Numbered from the stretch's first letter, positions 1 to 9,338 are shown. The stretch: 64,000 nucleotides of DNA from JAMXLO01 sp963799415 (GCA_963799415.1 CAWCXI010000034.1:248001-312000), one strand, 5' to 3'. Notes: generated by a model not told the origin, from the letters alone. A program made the numbers and translations.

Positions 1-414
1 GGCACCCTGCCGCCTCTGCTGATGGCGACGCTGGCGGGATTGCTTGTCACATGGATCACCTTCACGCCCTGCTTCCTCTGGGTCTTTCTTGGCGCGCCTT
101 ACGTGGAAGCCCTGCGCGGTGTGCGTGCTCTCGGTGCCGCCCTGTCCGCCGTCACGGCCGCCGTCGTCGGCGTCATTCTCAATCTCGCCGTATGGTTCGG
201 CGTTCATGTGATCTTTCGCGAAACCGGGGCGTGGCAGGGCTTCGGGCTCAAGCTGAGCGTTCCGGTTCCATCGAGCCTTGACGTCTTCGCGATGCTTCTG
301 GCGATAGCGGCCGCTCTCGCCATTTTCCGCTTCAAGGTTGGCATCATTCAAACGCTGCTCGCCTGCTCGCTCGCGGGGGTGGTGCTGCAGTCGGCCTTCG
401 GAGTGGTGCCATGA
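1..414 (+). CDS. chrA: Chromate transporter, C-terminal part (truncated by window edge)
   Basis: The reading frame is open from the first base and ends at TGA 412-414, so only about the last 137 residues are present. The protein is very hydrophobic, with three or four membrane helices. It carries the FTPCFLWVFLGAPYVE and AAVVGVILNLAVWF stretches that I recognise as typical of the second half of ChrA/CHR proteins, which export chromate (and possibly other oxyanions) across the inner membrane. The stop overlaps the next start (ATGA), so the two genes are translationally coupled. The missing N-terminal half lies outside the window, so whether the gene is intact cannot be judged. Confidence 0.85.
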   Translation, partial: GTLPPLLMATLAGLLVTWITFTPCFLWVFLGAPYVEALRGVRALGAALSAVTAAVVGVILNLAVWFGVHVIFRETGAWQGFGLKLSVPVPSSLDVFAMLLAIAAALAIFRFKVGIIQTLLACSLAGVVLQSAFGVVP

Positions 415-1484
415 CATCGGACACAGTCGGAAAGCTCGCGCTGCTCTGGCGTGGCGATCCCGAAATCCGCCGCCAGGCGACGCCGGCAAACAATCGCTGG
501 AATCAAATCTTCACGGCGCTCGCAGCGCTCAACATCGACGCGGAGCCGGCCGTTTACTGCGAAGAGGCGGCCAATGAGGTGCGCGATCAGCTTCTCAAGA
601 TGGATGGTGTGCTTGTTTGGGTTGATCCGCTTTCCGACGGTCGAACCCGATTTGAACTCGATGCGTTGCTGCGGGAGATCGCGTCCCGTGGAATCTGGGT
701 AAGCACCCATCCTGACGTGACGCAAAAGATGGGTGTGAAGGAGGTGCTCTACACGACGCGGCATCTCGGCTGGGGCGCGGATACCCGTCTCTATCGCACC
801 TTCGGTGCATTCCGCGACGAATTTCCGCGTCGCCTGGAGACAGACGGGCCGCGCGTCATCAAGCAAAACCGCGGCAATGGCGGTCAAGGTGTATGGAAAG
901 TCGAGCTCGCCCCACCAGCCCAGCGAAGAGGCGACGCCGTCGTGTTGGAAGCCCGGCGGGGCAGTGAACCGAAAACTCTACCTCTAACTGAGTTCATGGT
1001 GAGCTGCGCTGCCTATTTCGCGGACAATGGCTGCATCATCGACCAGCCATTCCAGGAGCGGCTGCCGGACGGCATGATCCGGTGCTACATGGGCACCGAC
1101 AAAGTCGTCGGTTTCGGGCATCAGCTTATCAAGGCGCTCATGCCGCCGCCGCCGCAAGGCGCTGCATCGCCCGAGGCGCAGCCAGGCCCCCGCATCATGC
1201 ATCCGGCGACGGCGCCTGAATTCCAAGCGCTGCGGCTCAAGATGGAGAACGAGTGGACTCCGCAGATGGCGCAACTTCTCGGCATCGAGCGCGATGCCCT
1301 GCCAATCATTTGGGATGCCGACTTTCTCTACGGTCCGCGCACCGCTGCCGGCGACGACACCTATGTGCTGTGCGAAATCAATGTGAGCTCCGTGATGCCG
1401 ATTCCTGAACAGGCACCGGCGGAGATCGCCCGGCTCGCGGGGCAAAGGCTTGCAGCACGGAATAGCGGCATGCGACACGCGTAA
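411..1484 (+). CDS. Cj0069 family ATP-grasp-like protein
   Basis: A 357-residue soluble protein whose ATG overlaps the chrA stop by four bases. The middle has an ATP-grasp-like glycine-rich stretch (VIKQNRGNGGQGVWKV, about residues 147-162). The C-terminus ends in a metal/nucleotide-binding type segment (CEINVSSVMPIPE), as in ATP-grasp ligases. I recognise it as the Cj0069 family, whose biochemical role is not established. The ATGA overlap with chrA implies co-expression, and a ligase-like protein beside a chromate exporter suggests a resistance or stress function, but that is inference. No signal peptide or membrane segment is seen. Confidence 0.7.
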   Translation: MTSDTVGKLALLWRGDPEIRRQATPANNRWNQIFTALAALNIDAEPAVYCEEAANEVRDQLLKMDGVLVWVDPLSDGRTRFELDALLREIASRGIWVSTHPDVTQKMGVKEVLYTTRHLGWGADTRLYRTFGAFRDEFPRRLETDGPRVIKQNRGNGGQGVWKVELAPPAQRRGDAVVLEARRGSEPKTLPLTEFMVSCAAYFADNGCIIDQPFQERLPDGMIRCYMGTDKVVGFGHQLIKALMPPPPQGAASPEAQPGPRIMHPATAPEFQALRLKMENEWTPQMAQLLGIERDALPIIWDADFLYGPRTAAGDDTYVLCEINVSSVMPIPEQAPAEIARLAGQRLAARNSGMRHA

Positions 1485-1513
1485 GTAGGCATTGACAGCA
1501 AGAGGAATGGCAA

Positions 1514-2465
1514 ATGAAGCGTATCGACGTTGATCAGTCCTTCCCGGCGTTCATGAGCCGAGGTGTCGTGCGCGTTGCTTGCGCCGCCGCATTCGCGAGT
1601 GTGATCGGCCTCGCTACCTTCCCCTCCTCCGCCGCCGAAACCGACTGGAGCAAGGTCGCTGCGCGCGCTTGGCAAATCCGGCGCGGTCATGCCGGGCGAG
1701 GTTTATCGGGTGGGCATGCCGCGCACCGATCTGCATGTCACGCTTGATGGTGTCGAACTGAAGCCGACGCTGGCGCTCGGCTCCTGGGTTGCCTTCGAGG
1801 GCACGGGCTCCGATACCATGGTGATGGGCGATCTCGTGCTGACCGAAAGCGAGATCAGCCCGGTGATGAAGCAGCTGCTCGCCGGCGGCATCGAGATCAC
1901 GGCTTTGCACAATCATCTCCTGCGCGCGCAGCCAGCAACCTTCTACATGCATGTGCTCGGGCACGGCGATCCGGTGAAACTGGCGACGGCATTGCATGAA
2001 GGCCTGGCGCTCAGCAAAACGCCGCTGGTCAACACGCCGCCGCCTGCAGCTGGTCCAGCACCCCCCAAGATCGATCTCGATACGGCGATGATCGATCAAA
2101 CGCTCGGCGGCAAGGGTCAGATCGCCGGCGGGGTTTACCAGGTCAATATCCGCCGCGCCGAGACGATCAGGGATGGCGATATGAATGTTCCGGTTGCCAT
2201 GGGCTCGGCCGAAGCCATGAACTTTCAGCCGACCGGCGACGGCACGGCCGCCATCACCGGCGATCTGGTGTTGACGGCGCAGGAGGTGAACCCGGTGCTG
2301 CGAGCGTTGCGGGACAGCGGCATCGAGGTGACGGCACTTCATAACCACATGCTGGATGATGAGCCCCGGTTGTTCTTCATGCATTTCTGGGCTCACGACG
2401 ATGCGGCAAAACTGGCGAAGGGCCTGAGGAGCGCTCTCGACAAGATCAATGTCGTTCGTAGCTAG
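1514..2465 (+). pseudogene. Secreted tandem DUF1259 (LppY/LpqO-like) protein, frameshifted
   Basis: The ATG at 1514 starts a signal-peptide-like segment (hydrophobic run then AETDWSKVAA). The frame breaks in the GCGCGCGC run at about 1661-1668. Removing one base restores LGKSGAVMPGEVYRVG and reads on to TAG 2463-2465. The mature part contains two copies of the same domain. Copy one has ITALHNHLL and FYMHVLGHGD; copy two has VTALHNHML and FFMHFWAHDD. The repeated His motifs look like a metal or catalytic site. Function is unknown; the family is usually exported. It is either a recent pseudogene or carries a one-base sequence error. It sits 29 bp after the Cj0069-like gene, in the same direction. 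Confidence 0.7.
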
Positions 2466-2990
2466 TGGGTCTCATGTTTCCGAAAAGGCATCTTGTCGCC
2501 ATCGTGGCGGCGCTTGTTTGCATGATGGGTGACGGCCGCGCTGCGGAAGTGCCGGCACCGCTCGTGCTGGAGCGCACGATCGCACTGAAGGGCGTGACGG
2601 GGCGTATTGACCATCTGGCAGCCGATCTCGCACGTAAGCGCCTGTTCGTGGCTGAACTCGGTAACGGCACCGTGGATGCGATCGATCTTGCGTCAGGCGC
2701 CGTGATCCACCGCATCGAAGGCCTCAAGGAACCGCAAGGCCTCGCCTATGCACCGGCTGCCGATATTTTGGCCGTGGCCAGCGCCGGCGATGGTTCGGTG
2801 CGCTTGTTCCACGGTGCCGAACTGTCTCCCGCTGGGACGATCGATCTCGCCAATGACGCGGACAATATCCGGATCGACACGCGAACCGGGAACCTCGTGG
2901 TCGGCTATGGAAGCGGGGGCCTGGCCGTGATCGATCCGACAAAGGCATCGGTCCTAAGCCGCATTCCGCTGCAGGCTCATCCAGAGGGCT

Positions 2991-3012
2991 TTCAGCCCGA
3001 AGTTTGCATTTG
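2991..3012. repeat. Left IS end: target duplication plus terminal inverted repeat
   Basis: TTCAGC (2991-2996) is the first copy of the target duplication. It is followed by the left terminal inverted repeat CCGAAGTTTGCATTTG (2997-3012). The host codons for GFQ lie exactly at this junction. Confidence 0.9.
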
Positions 3013-4950
3013 TGAACTGCGCAAGAGGTTGATTTGATTCCATGATTTGGAGATCAGCCTTTCGGGCTACTGGACACGCGTTGGTTGGATGTTAAGCAGC
3101 CTGAATGCGTCCTCCTGGAGCTTGGTTGGCTCGGCATACAGCGTGAACCGATGCGCGAGGCGAAGCGGCACGCGCATGGTGTTGCGGGTCAGTGTGCCTA
3201 GATGCGTCATGAGGCCGGCGAAGCCCATGACGCGCAGACCGTTGGCTGAGCGCTTTGTCGCCTTCTTGGCCTTGGCGAGCTCGGATGGCTCGGTGCTGAC
3301 AATGGGGGAGGATCGTTCTGCCCTCGCGGCAGCACGCCCGGTGTCATGGAACAACAGCGGTGCCAGGGCGTCTCGCAGATGCCATTCGACATGATAGGCG
3401 AGCATGCACAGGAAGACGTGGGCGCGCACCCGCGGTGCGGTCCAATGGCGGATCGGGCGGATATCGAGATCGACGGTCTTCAGGCTGCGGAAGGCACGCT
3501 CGACGCGGGACAGGTCCTTGTAGGCCTGCACCGCTTCATTCGCATCGAGCTGCTCGGCCGGCACGGATGTGCGGATCACGTAGATGCCGTCGAGACGGGC
3601 CTCCTGTTCTATCTGCTGCGTCCGGCGCTGGAAGGCGAAGTGGCCGTCGCGGATCTCCACGGCGAAGTGCTTGGCCATCTTCCGACTGTTCACCACGCCA
3701 CCGACCGCCAGGCCGATCTCAGCGGCACTGCGCAGCGGCGAGTGCCTGCGGCGGACCTGCGCCTGGATGCGGAGCAACTCGCGTTCGGTGGCGGCCAGCA
3801 GTTCCTCGCGCTTGCGCCCACGCTCGGCGGCGAGTTCGCGGTTGCGACAGACGATGAGCCGTTCGCCGGGGAACATCTCGGGCGCGCTGATCTCGGCCAG
3901 GTCGCGCTCGTCGAACAGTGACAGCTGCAACGGCCCGTTCTCTGTTGCCAGCGCCTGAATGGCCGGTGCCCGCAGGCAGGTGATCCAATCCACACCGGCC
4001 GGCTTGAGGTCTGCGCCGATCCGCGCCGAGGTGATCATGCCGCGGTCGCCGACCAGCACCACGCGGCTGATGCCGAAGCGATCCTTGAGCTTCTCGACCT
4101 GCGCGCTCAGCGTCGCCGGGTCGGCCGTGTTGCCATCAAACACCTCGACCGCAACCGGCAATCCGTCTCGTGTGCACAACACCCCATACACGATCTGTGG
4201 GCGATCACCGCGGTGATCACGGCTGTAGCCATGCTGCGCCAGCGGACAACAGCGACCCTCGAAATACGATGAACTCACGTCGTAGAGCACCAAGACACCA
4301 TCCTGGAGATGCCGCCTTGCCAAGCCGTTCTCAATCCGCTGCTGGCGTTCGAGCAGCCAGTCCAGTGCCTCGTAGGCCTCGCGCTCCTTCACCTCGCCCA
4401 GACGCAGCACCGCGCCCAGGCTCGATGTCGCGGTCTCCTGGTCCACCGCGCGGACAAACCCGAGTTTGGAACGCGGCGTGATCAGCCGGTCCACGATCAT
4501 CGCCACCACCAGATCGCAATGTCGCCGCGACTCCGCGTCCTTCGCCGTGCTCAGGATCAGCCGGTCCAGCGCGATCCTGCGAAGCATGCCGAGCGCCGCG
4601 GCCACGTGGCCATGCGGCAACGATCGCTCGATCCGCATCTCGTCCGGTCTGGTGCCGATCACCGTGCCGCCCCTGAGCAGCGCTCGCAGACCATCGACGA
4701 CATCGTCCGGCAGTTTGCTCAGGTTGGCCAGCGTGCGCTTCTGCGCGCGTCCCTGCTCATCGCGGTAGCTCTCCCGCAACAGCACCGCTGGCGGCGACGT
4801 CCGATTGGGCACCGTCTCGATGAACATGGCCCGAATCGAATCACATCCCGGCCTATTTGGGAATCCCTACATGGACACAAAATCAAAAACTCACGAAGCT
4901 AACCCACAGAAAGGATTCGTCGTTCAAATCAACGCAAGTGAAAACTTCGG
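2997..4950 (-). mobile_element. Complete IS1634-family insertion sequence (1,954 bp)
   Basis: The element is bounded by inverted ends that both begin CCGAAGTTT when read inward, matching at 14 of the first 16 positions. It is flanked by the exact 6-bp direct repeat TTCAGC at 2991-2996 and 4951-4956. It encodes one DDE transposase filling most of its length. Size, duplication length and transposase type fit the IS1634 family. The intact ends, intact open frame and perfect target duplication indicate a recent insertion by simple transposition. No passenger gene is present. Confidence 0.9.
3067..4827 (-). CDS. IS1634 family transposase (DDE)
   Basis: A 586-residue transposase that cuts and rejoins the ends of its IS. 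A plausible DDE triad is visible: D183 in LYDVSSSYFEG, D261 in VLVGDRGMI and E443 in LSRVERAFRSLK, the last in the usual Y/R/E-type context before the C-terminal helical region. A central insertion rich in charged helices (about residues 330-370) separates the second Asp from the Glu, as in IS4-group enzymes. The frame is full length and undamaged, so the element is probably still active. ATG at 4827 is the only sensible start within the element. Confidence 0.93.
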   Translation of the reverse strand: MFIETVPNRTSPPAVLLRESYRDEQGRAQKRTLANLSKLPDDVVDGLRALLRGGTVIGTRPDEMRIERSLPHGHVAAALGMLRRIALDRLILSTAKDAESRRHCDLVVAMIVDRLITPRSKLGFVRAVDQETATSSLGAVLRLGEVKEREAYEALDWLLERQQRIENGLARRHLQDGVLVLYDVSSSYFEGRCCPLAQHGYSRDHRGDRPQIVYGVLCTRDGLPVAVEVFDGNTADPATLSAQVEKLKDRFGISRVVLVGDRGMITSARIGADLKPAGVDWITCLRAPAIQALATENGPLQLSLFDERDLAEISAPEMFPGERLIVCRNRELAAERGRKREELLAATERELLRIQAQVRRRHSPLRSAAEIGLAVGGVVNSRKMAKHFAVEIRDGHFAFQRRTQQIEQEARLDGIYVIRTSVPAEQLDANEAVQAYKDLSRVERAFRSLKTVDLDIRPIRHWTAPRVRAHVFLCMLAYHVEWHLRDALAPLLFHDTGRAAARAERSSPIVSTEPSELAKAKKATKRSANGLRVMGFAGLMTHLGTLTRNTMRVPLRLAHRFTLYAEPTKLQEDAFRLLNIQPTRVQ

Positions 4951-4956
4951 TTCAGC
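4935..4956. repeat. Right IS end: terminal inverted repeat plus target duplication
   Basis: Read inward on the minus strand from 4950, the end is CCGAAGTTTTCACTTG, differing from the left end at two of 16 positions. TTCAGC at 4951-4956 is the second copy of the target duplication, after which the interrupted propeller gene resumes in frame. Confidence 0.9.
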
Positions 4957-5474
4957 TGGACCCCGAGACCCGCCGTGCCTTTGTCAACGTGCCGGATGCC
5001 CGCCAGGTCGCGGTCGTCGATATGGATGCCGGGAGGCAGACGGCGAGTTGGCGGATGCCGGATCTTCGTGCGAACTTTCCCATGGCGCTCGACACCACGC
5101 ACTCGACGATCGCTGTTGTCTTCCGTAACCCAGCGCGCCTCGTTGTCTTCGATGTGATCACTGGAAGACCGACCGGCACGCTCATGACCTGCGGGGATGC
5201 CGACGATGTCTTTTTCGACGCGAAACGCCGCCGTGCTTATGTTAGCTGCGGTACCGGCAACGTCGATGCTTGGCAACTGGACAGGTCCACGTATCGGCGC
5301 TTAAGCCTCCTCAAGACCGCCTCGGGTGCGCGCACCTCGCTGTTCGTGCCCGACCTCGACCGGTTGTTCGTCGCCGCCCGCGCGGGATTTTTCGGCCTAG
5401 GTTCGGACGCTGCCATTCTCGTGCTGCGGCCGGCGGACTGAAGCGCGCCAGAGTAAACCGAAACCCCCCAGGAT

Positions 5475-5606
5475 GCCGCCTGCCTCCAACACCTGCAGGC
5501 CGGCGAGCGATGCGTAGTAGTGCCCCGATACCACTGCCTGGCGCCGCGCCATCATATTGGGACGGCGCGACCGACCTGGGCCGAACAGATAGGCCGGGTC
5601 GAGCAA
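5475..5606 (-). pseudogene. Gamma-glutamyltransferase N-terminal remnant
   Basis: About 44 residues read MARRQAVVSGHYYASLAGLQVLEAGG, which resembles the beginning of gamma-glutamyltransferase proteins just before their conserved NA(V/I)D segment. After the GG the similarity stops and the frame runs into the sequence next to the propeller gene stop. The rest of the gene (about 500 residues) is missing. The fragment lies 4 bp downstream of the degP stop in the same direction, so a ggt gene was probably once part of this transcription unit and was cut off when the neighbouring block arrived. The assignment is by motif memory only. Confidence 0.55.
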
Positions 5607-5610
5607 CCGC

Positions 5611-7146
5611 CTAGCCCGGCTGCTTGTCCTTGTCGCCCGACAGCGACAGTGGCACCCACTGCAAACCGTCCTGACGCTGGATCAGCATTAGCACCGACTT
5701 GCGGTTCTCCTTCTTCACGGTGTCCACCTTTTGCTGCACGTCGGCCGGTGACGACACCTCGCCCTGCTGCACCTCGACGATGACGTCGCCGGGCTTCAGG
5801 CCACGCTCCGCCGCACTGCTGTTCGGAGCGACATCGGTGATCACTACACCCTTCTGGTCGGTGCCGAGGGAGAACTTGTCCTTCATCTCCTGCGTGATCG
5901 GCGCGAGCTTCACGCCAAGACCGGAAATCTCGGTAGGCTTCTGCCCCTTGTCGGCCGGTGTCGCGGCAGCGACCTGCACATCGTCCGGCTTCTCGGCCAG
6001 CGTCGCCTGCACCGTGACCTGCTTGCCGTCGCGCCACAGCAACACGGGCACCGACTGGCCCACCTCAGAGTCGGCCACGATGCGGGGCAACGACCGCATC
6101 TCCTTCACATCCTGGTTGTTGAACTTCAGAATGATGTCGCCGTTGTGGATCTTCGCCTTGTCGGCCGGCCCGCCGTCGTTCACCCCCGCCACCATGGCGC
6201 CGCTCGCGTCCTTCAGGCCGAGACTTTCAGCGATGTCAGGCGTCACCTGCTGGATGCGGACGCCGAGCCAGCCGCGACGCGGATGGCCGAAGTCCTTCAA
6301 CTGGGCCACGACCGCCTTGACCATGTTGGCCGGAATCGAGAAGCCGATGCCGATCGACCCGCCGGATGGCGAATAAATCGCAGTGTTCATGCCGATCACC
6401 TGGCCGTCCATGTTGAACAATGGGCCACCCGAGTTGCCGCGGTTGATAGCCGCATCGGTCTGAATGAAATCGTCGTACGGCCCCTGGCGGATGTCGCGCC
6501 CGCGCGCCGACACGATGCCCGCGGTCACCGTGCCGCCGAGACCGAACGGGTTGCCGATCGCCAGCACCCAGTCGCCCACTCGTTCCGCATCGGAATCACC
6601 GAACTGTACCGCCGGCAGCGGCTTGTCCGGCTTCACCTGCAGCAGCGCGATGTCGCCGGTCTCGTCGCGACCGAGCACCTTGGCCTTGAGCGAGGTGTTG
6701 TCCTGTAGGGTGACATTGATCTCATCGGCACCGTCGATCACGTGGTTATTGGTTACCACCAGCCCCGAAGGATCGATGATGAAGCCCGAGCCCAGGCTCT
6801 GCATGCGCCGTTCCGGCGCCGGCGGGTTGTCGCCATTCCCGCCGCCGCCCGGCGGCCGATTGCGGTTGAGGAAATCCTTGAAGAACTGCTCGAACGGCGA
6901 TCCGGGTGGGAACATCGGGATTTCCGGCCCCGCGCCGGGACCACCTGGAGCGCCGGCGCGCGCCTGCAACGCCTGGGTGGACGAGATGTTGACCACCGCC
7001 GGCAACAGTTTCGCTGCCAGATCCGCGAAGCTGTCCGGAGCCGATCTGGCGTAGGCCGACGTGGATGGCACGCCGGCGGCAAGCGGCGCAGCCAGCGCCA
7101 CGGCGAGGGCGATGGCGGCGGCGGATGGGCAGCGGATCAGGCGCAT
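5611..7146 (-). CDS. degP: Periplasmic Do/DegP-type serine protease
   Basis: A 511-residue HtrA-family protease/chaperone that degrades misfolded envelope proteins. It has a signal peptide (residues 1-33) and a trypsin-like domain with catalytic H135 (TNNHVIDGADE), D165 (DETGDIALLQ) and S239 (NRGNSGGPL). Two PDZ domains follow, at about 280-375 and 395-500. The ATG at 7146 is chosen because it directly begins a signal peptide and has AAGGAA upstream; the frame is open to 7203 but that extension is not signal-like. It follows hflK-hflC, a common order in alphaproteobacteria that links it to membrane protein quality control. Pro/Gly-rich residues 64-113 form a linker before the catalytic core. 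Confidence 0.93.
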   Translation of the reverse strand: MRLIRCPSAAAIALAVALAAPLAAGVPSTSAYARSAPDSFADLAAKLLPAVVNISSTQALQARAGAPGGPGAGPEIPMFPPGSPFEQFFKDFLNRNRPPGGGGNGDNPPAPERRMQSLGSGFIIDPSGLVVTNNHVIDGADEINVTLQDNTSLKAKVLGRDETGDIALLQVKPDKPLPAVQFGDSDAERVGDWVLAIGNPFGLGGTVTAGIVSARGRDIRQGPYDDFIQTDAAINRGNSGGPLFNMDGQVIGMNTAIYSPSGGSIGIGFSIPANMVKAVVAQLKDFGHPRRGWLGVRIQQVTPDIAESLGLKDASGAMVAGVNDGGPADKAKIHNGDIILKFNNQDVKEMRSLPRIVADSEVGQSVPVLLWRDGKQVTVQATLAEKPDDVQVAAATPADKGQKPTEISGLGVKLAPITQEMKDKFSLGTDQKGVVITDVAPNSSAAERGLKPGDVIVEVQQGEVSSPADVQQKVDTVKKENRKSVLMLIQRQDGLQWVPLSLSGDKDKQPG

Positions 7147-7203
7147 GGGCGAGAATTCCTTAGCGGATTGGCCGGATATGGCCCGGCGCCCGACGGCTGG
7201 CAA

Positions 7204-8082
7204 CTAGGGACCCGTCGGGGTCGGCGGAGACTGAAGATAGCGCAGAAAATCGTTGTCGGGAGTAAGCACCAGGCGAGATGCGCCCGATTCAAATGAATCC
7301 CGGTAAGCCTGCAAGGTGCGCCAGGCGGAATAGAAGTTCACATCCTGCGAATAGGCCTTGGCCGAGATGCGGGTGGCCTCCCCCTCGCCCTCGCCCCGCA
7401 GCTTGTCCGCCGTGGCACGAGCCTCCGCCAGCAATACCGTCCGGTCGCGTTCCGCATCGGCGCGGATCTTCGCGGACGCTTCCGCCCCCTCGGCTCGCTG
7501 CTGGGCGGCGATGCGTTGCCGCTCGGACTGCATGCGCGACAGGATCGCCTGGGTGTTCTCCGGGGGCAGGTCGGCACGACGAATGCGAACGTCTTCGATC
7601 GAAACACCGAACTCCGGCATCTCCGCATTCACCTGGTCGCGAATGCTCGCCATGATGCGTTCGCGATCAGCCGACAACACGTCCAGCAGTTGGTTGTTGC
7701 CCAGCACACGACGCAGGCTCGCGGTGACGATGGAATTCAGCCGGCCCTGGATGGCAAACTGCCCAGGCCCGACCGCCTGATAATACTTCAGCGGATCGGT
7801 AATCCTGTACACGGCGAAACTGTCGACGATCAGTCGACGCTGATCGCCTAGAATGACCTCCTCGCCTGGCAATTCGACGCTGAGGAGGCGTTTGTCGAAT
7901 TCGATGAGGCTCTGCACGAAGGGAAGCTTGGCCTTCAGGCCAGGGTCCCTGATCTGTCGCACAACCTCGCCAAACTGGGTGACCAGCACCTGCTCGGTCT
8001 GATCGACAGTGAACAGCGACCCGTCCGCCACCACGAACAGGACCACCAGCAATGCGATCAGCGCGATCAGAGGGCGGCTCAT
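7204..8082 (-). CDS. hflC: HflC, regulator of FtsH protease
   Basis: A 292-residue SPFH/band 7 protein. The N-terminal membrane anchor (LIALIALLVVLFVVADGS) places most of the protein in the periplasm. The band 7 domain follows, then a coiled-coil region rich in Ala/Glu/Arg (about residues 185-245). HflC pairs with HflK to form a large ring that surrounds FtsH and moderates its proteolysis. Its ATG overlaps the hflK stop by four bases (ATGA), as expected for subunits made in equal amounts. The C-terminus (LVLTPDNDFLRYLQSP) is typical of the family. Confidence 0.95.
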   Translation of the reverse strand: MSRPLIALIALLVVLFVVADGSLFTVDQTEQVLVTQFGEVVRQIRDPGLKAKLPFVQSLIEFDKRLLSVELPGEEVILGDQRRLIVDSFAVYRITDPLKYYQAVGPGQFAIQGRLNSIVTASLRRVLGNNQLLDVLSADRERIMASIRDQVNAEMPEFGVSIEDVRIRRADLPPENTQAILSRMQSERQRIAAQQRAEGAEASAKIRADAERDRTVLLAEARATADKLRGEGEGEATRISAKAYSQDVNFYSAWRTLQAYRDSFESGASRLVLTPDNDFLRYLQSPPTPTGP

Positions 8083-9338
8083 CGCGACGCTCCCGGCTGA
8101 CCTTGGGATGGCCCAGGGGATGCGGCAGTGGAAGGCGAACTGCTGGGCGCCGCTGATCTCGGCGCTCCCGGCGCCGGAAGACTGAGCGGCAGGAATGGCA
8201 CCAGGCCCTTCAGCTTGTCATCCACCACCAGCGTCGGCGACCGCGTCAGGATGTCCTGCATCGTCTCGATGTACATGCGCCGCAGCGTCACATCCTTTGC
8301 CTGTTCGTATTGCGCGAACACCGACAGGAAGCGCTGCGTCTGCCCGGTCGCCTGGGCGATCGACGCCTGTTTCGCACCCTGCCCCTCGGCGACGATACGC
8401 GCCGCATCGCCCCTCGCGCGCGGCACGATGTCGTTGCGGTAGGCCTCGGCCTCGTTGCGCATGCGTTCGGCGTCGGTGTTGGCGCGCTGCACGTCGCGGA
8501 AGCTTTCGATCACCGCATCGGGCGGATCCACGCGCTGCAACTGGACCTGGGTTATGTCGATGCCGGCGTGGTAGCGGTCGAGGATCTGCTGCGTCTGATT
8601 GTGGACGTCGGTCTCGATCTGCGCACGCAACTGGGTCAGCGCCGGCTGAATCGGCGTGCGCCCAATCACCTCGCGGATCGAACTCTCCGCGATCGCCTTC
8701 ACCAGATTATCCGGGTCGCGCGTGCTGAACAGGTAGTCGGCGGGATTCTGCTTGATCTTCCAGAACACGGTCAGGTTGATATCGATGATGTTCTCGTCGC
8801 CGGTCAGCATCAGACTTTCGTTTGGCATGTCGCGGCCGCCCGGCTCGCCGCTGGTAACGCTGGTTTGCGCCGCGCCTGAGCGAAAGCCGATCTCGGTGCG
8901 ATTGATCCGCGTCACCGCGGGCAGCAGGACGTGTTCGACCGGCCAGGGATAGTGCCAGTTGAGGCCAGGCTGCGTGACCCGGTTAAACGCGCCGAAGCGC
9001 ATGACGACGCCGAGCTCGTCCGGCTGCACGCGGTAGATGCCGCTGGCCAGCCAAAGCGCCACGACGGCAAGACCGATCAGAGCGAGGCCGCGCCCACCGG
9101 TGAAGCCGCCGCGCGGTCCGCGCCCGCCCAGGATGGAGCGGATGTAGGCTTGGATTCGGGCGATGACCGCATCGAGGTCGGGCAGCGGGCCCGGCCCACC
9201 GGGGCGTCCGCCGAACGGTCCGCCGGGACCGCCGCCCCAGGGTCCCCCGCCACCGGGTGGACGCTGTCCACCACCGCCGCTTCCACCGGAGCTGCCGCCC
9301 GGAGACCCCCACGGGCTCGGGCCACCACTGTTCGACAT
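8079..9338 (-). CDS. hflK: HflK, regulator of FtsH protease
   Basis: A 419-residue SPFH/band 7 protein, partner of HflC. The first 75 residues are almost entirely Gly/Pro/Ser, a low-complexity cytoplasmic tail usual for HflK. A transmembrane helix (about 85-102), the band 7 domain, and a coiled-coil segment ending near residue 340 follow. The C-terminal Pro/Ser/Ala tail is likely disordered. It is the first gene of the hflK-hflC-degP unit, and its start region faces mrp across 127 bp, so the two probably have divergent promoters. Confidence 0.95.
   Translation of the reverse strand: MSNSGGPSPWGSPGGSSGGSGGGGQRPPGGGGPWGGGPGGPFGGRPGGPGPLPDLDAVIARIQAYIRSILGGRGPRGGFTGGRGLALIGLAVVALWLASGIYRVQPDELGVVMRFGAFNRVTQPGLNWHYPWPVEHVLLPAVTRINRTEIGFRSGAAQTSVTSGEPGGRDMPNESLMLTGDENIIDINLTVFWKIKQNPADYLFSTRDPDNLVKAIAESSIREVIGRTPIQPALTQLRAQIETDVHNQTQQILDRYHAGIDITQVQLQRVDPPDAVIESFRDVQRANTDAERMRNEAEAYRNDIVPRARGDAARIVAEGQGAKQASIAQATGQTQRFLSVFAQYEQAKDVTLRRMYIETMQDILTRSPTLVVDDKLKGLVPFLPLSLPAPGAPRSAAPSSSPSTAASPGPSQGQPGASR

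Larger units (their letters stand above)
2474..5441 (+). pseudogene. Secreted YncE/YVTN-type beta-propeller protein, split by an IS element
   Basis: The N-terminal piece runs from ATG 2474 to about 2996: signal peptide MFPKRHLVAIVAALVCMM, then repeats such as RLFVAELGNGTVDAID. The C-terminal piece is 4951/4957-5441 and begins QLDPETRRAFVN. Deleting the IS plus one copy of the duplicated TTCAGC restores a continuous frame through HPEGFQLDPETRR, with no other damage. The original product would be about 335 residues, periplasmic or extracellular, with blades of the YVTN type; ligand unknown. A GTG at 2465 overlaps the previous stop, but ATG 2474 gives a better signal peptide. The gene is certainly inactive as sequenced. 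Confidence 0.85.

Noticed and set aside
3346..3921. Long plus-strand frame opposite the transposase
   Set aside because: It is the complement of a well-supported transposase with DDE residues, and its composition (Arg/Ala/Gly) is typical of a shadow.
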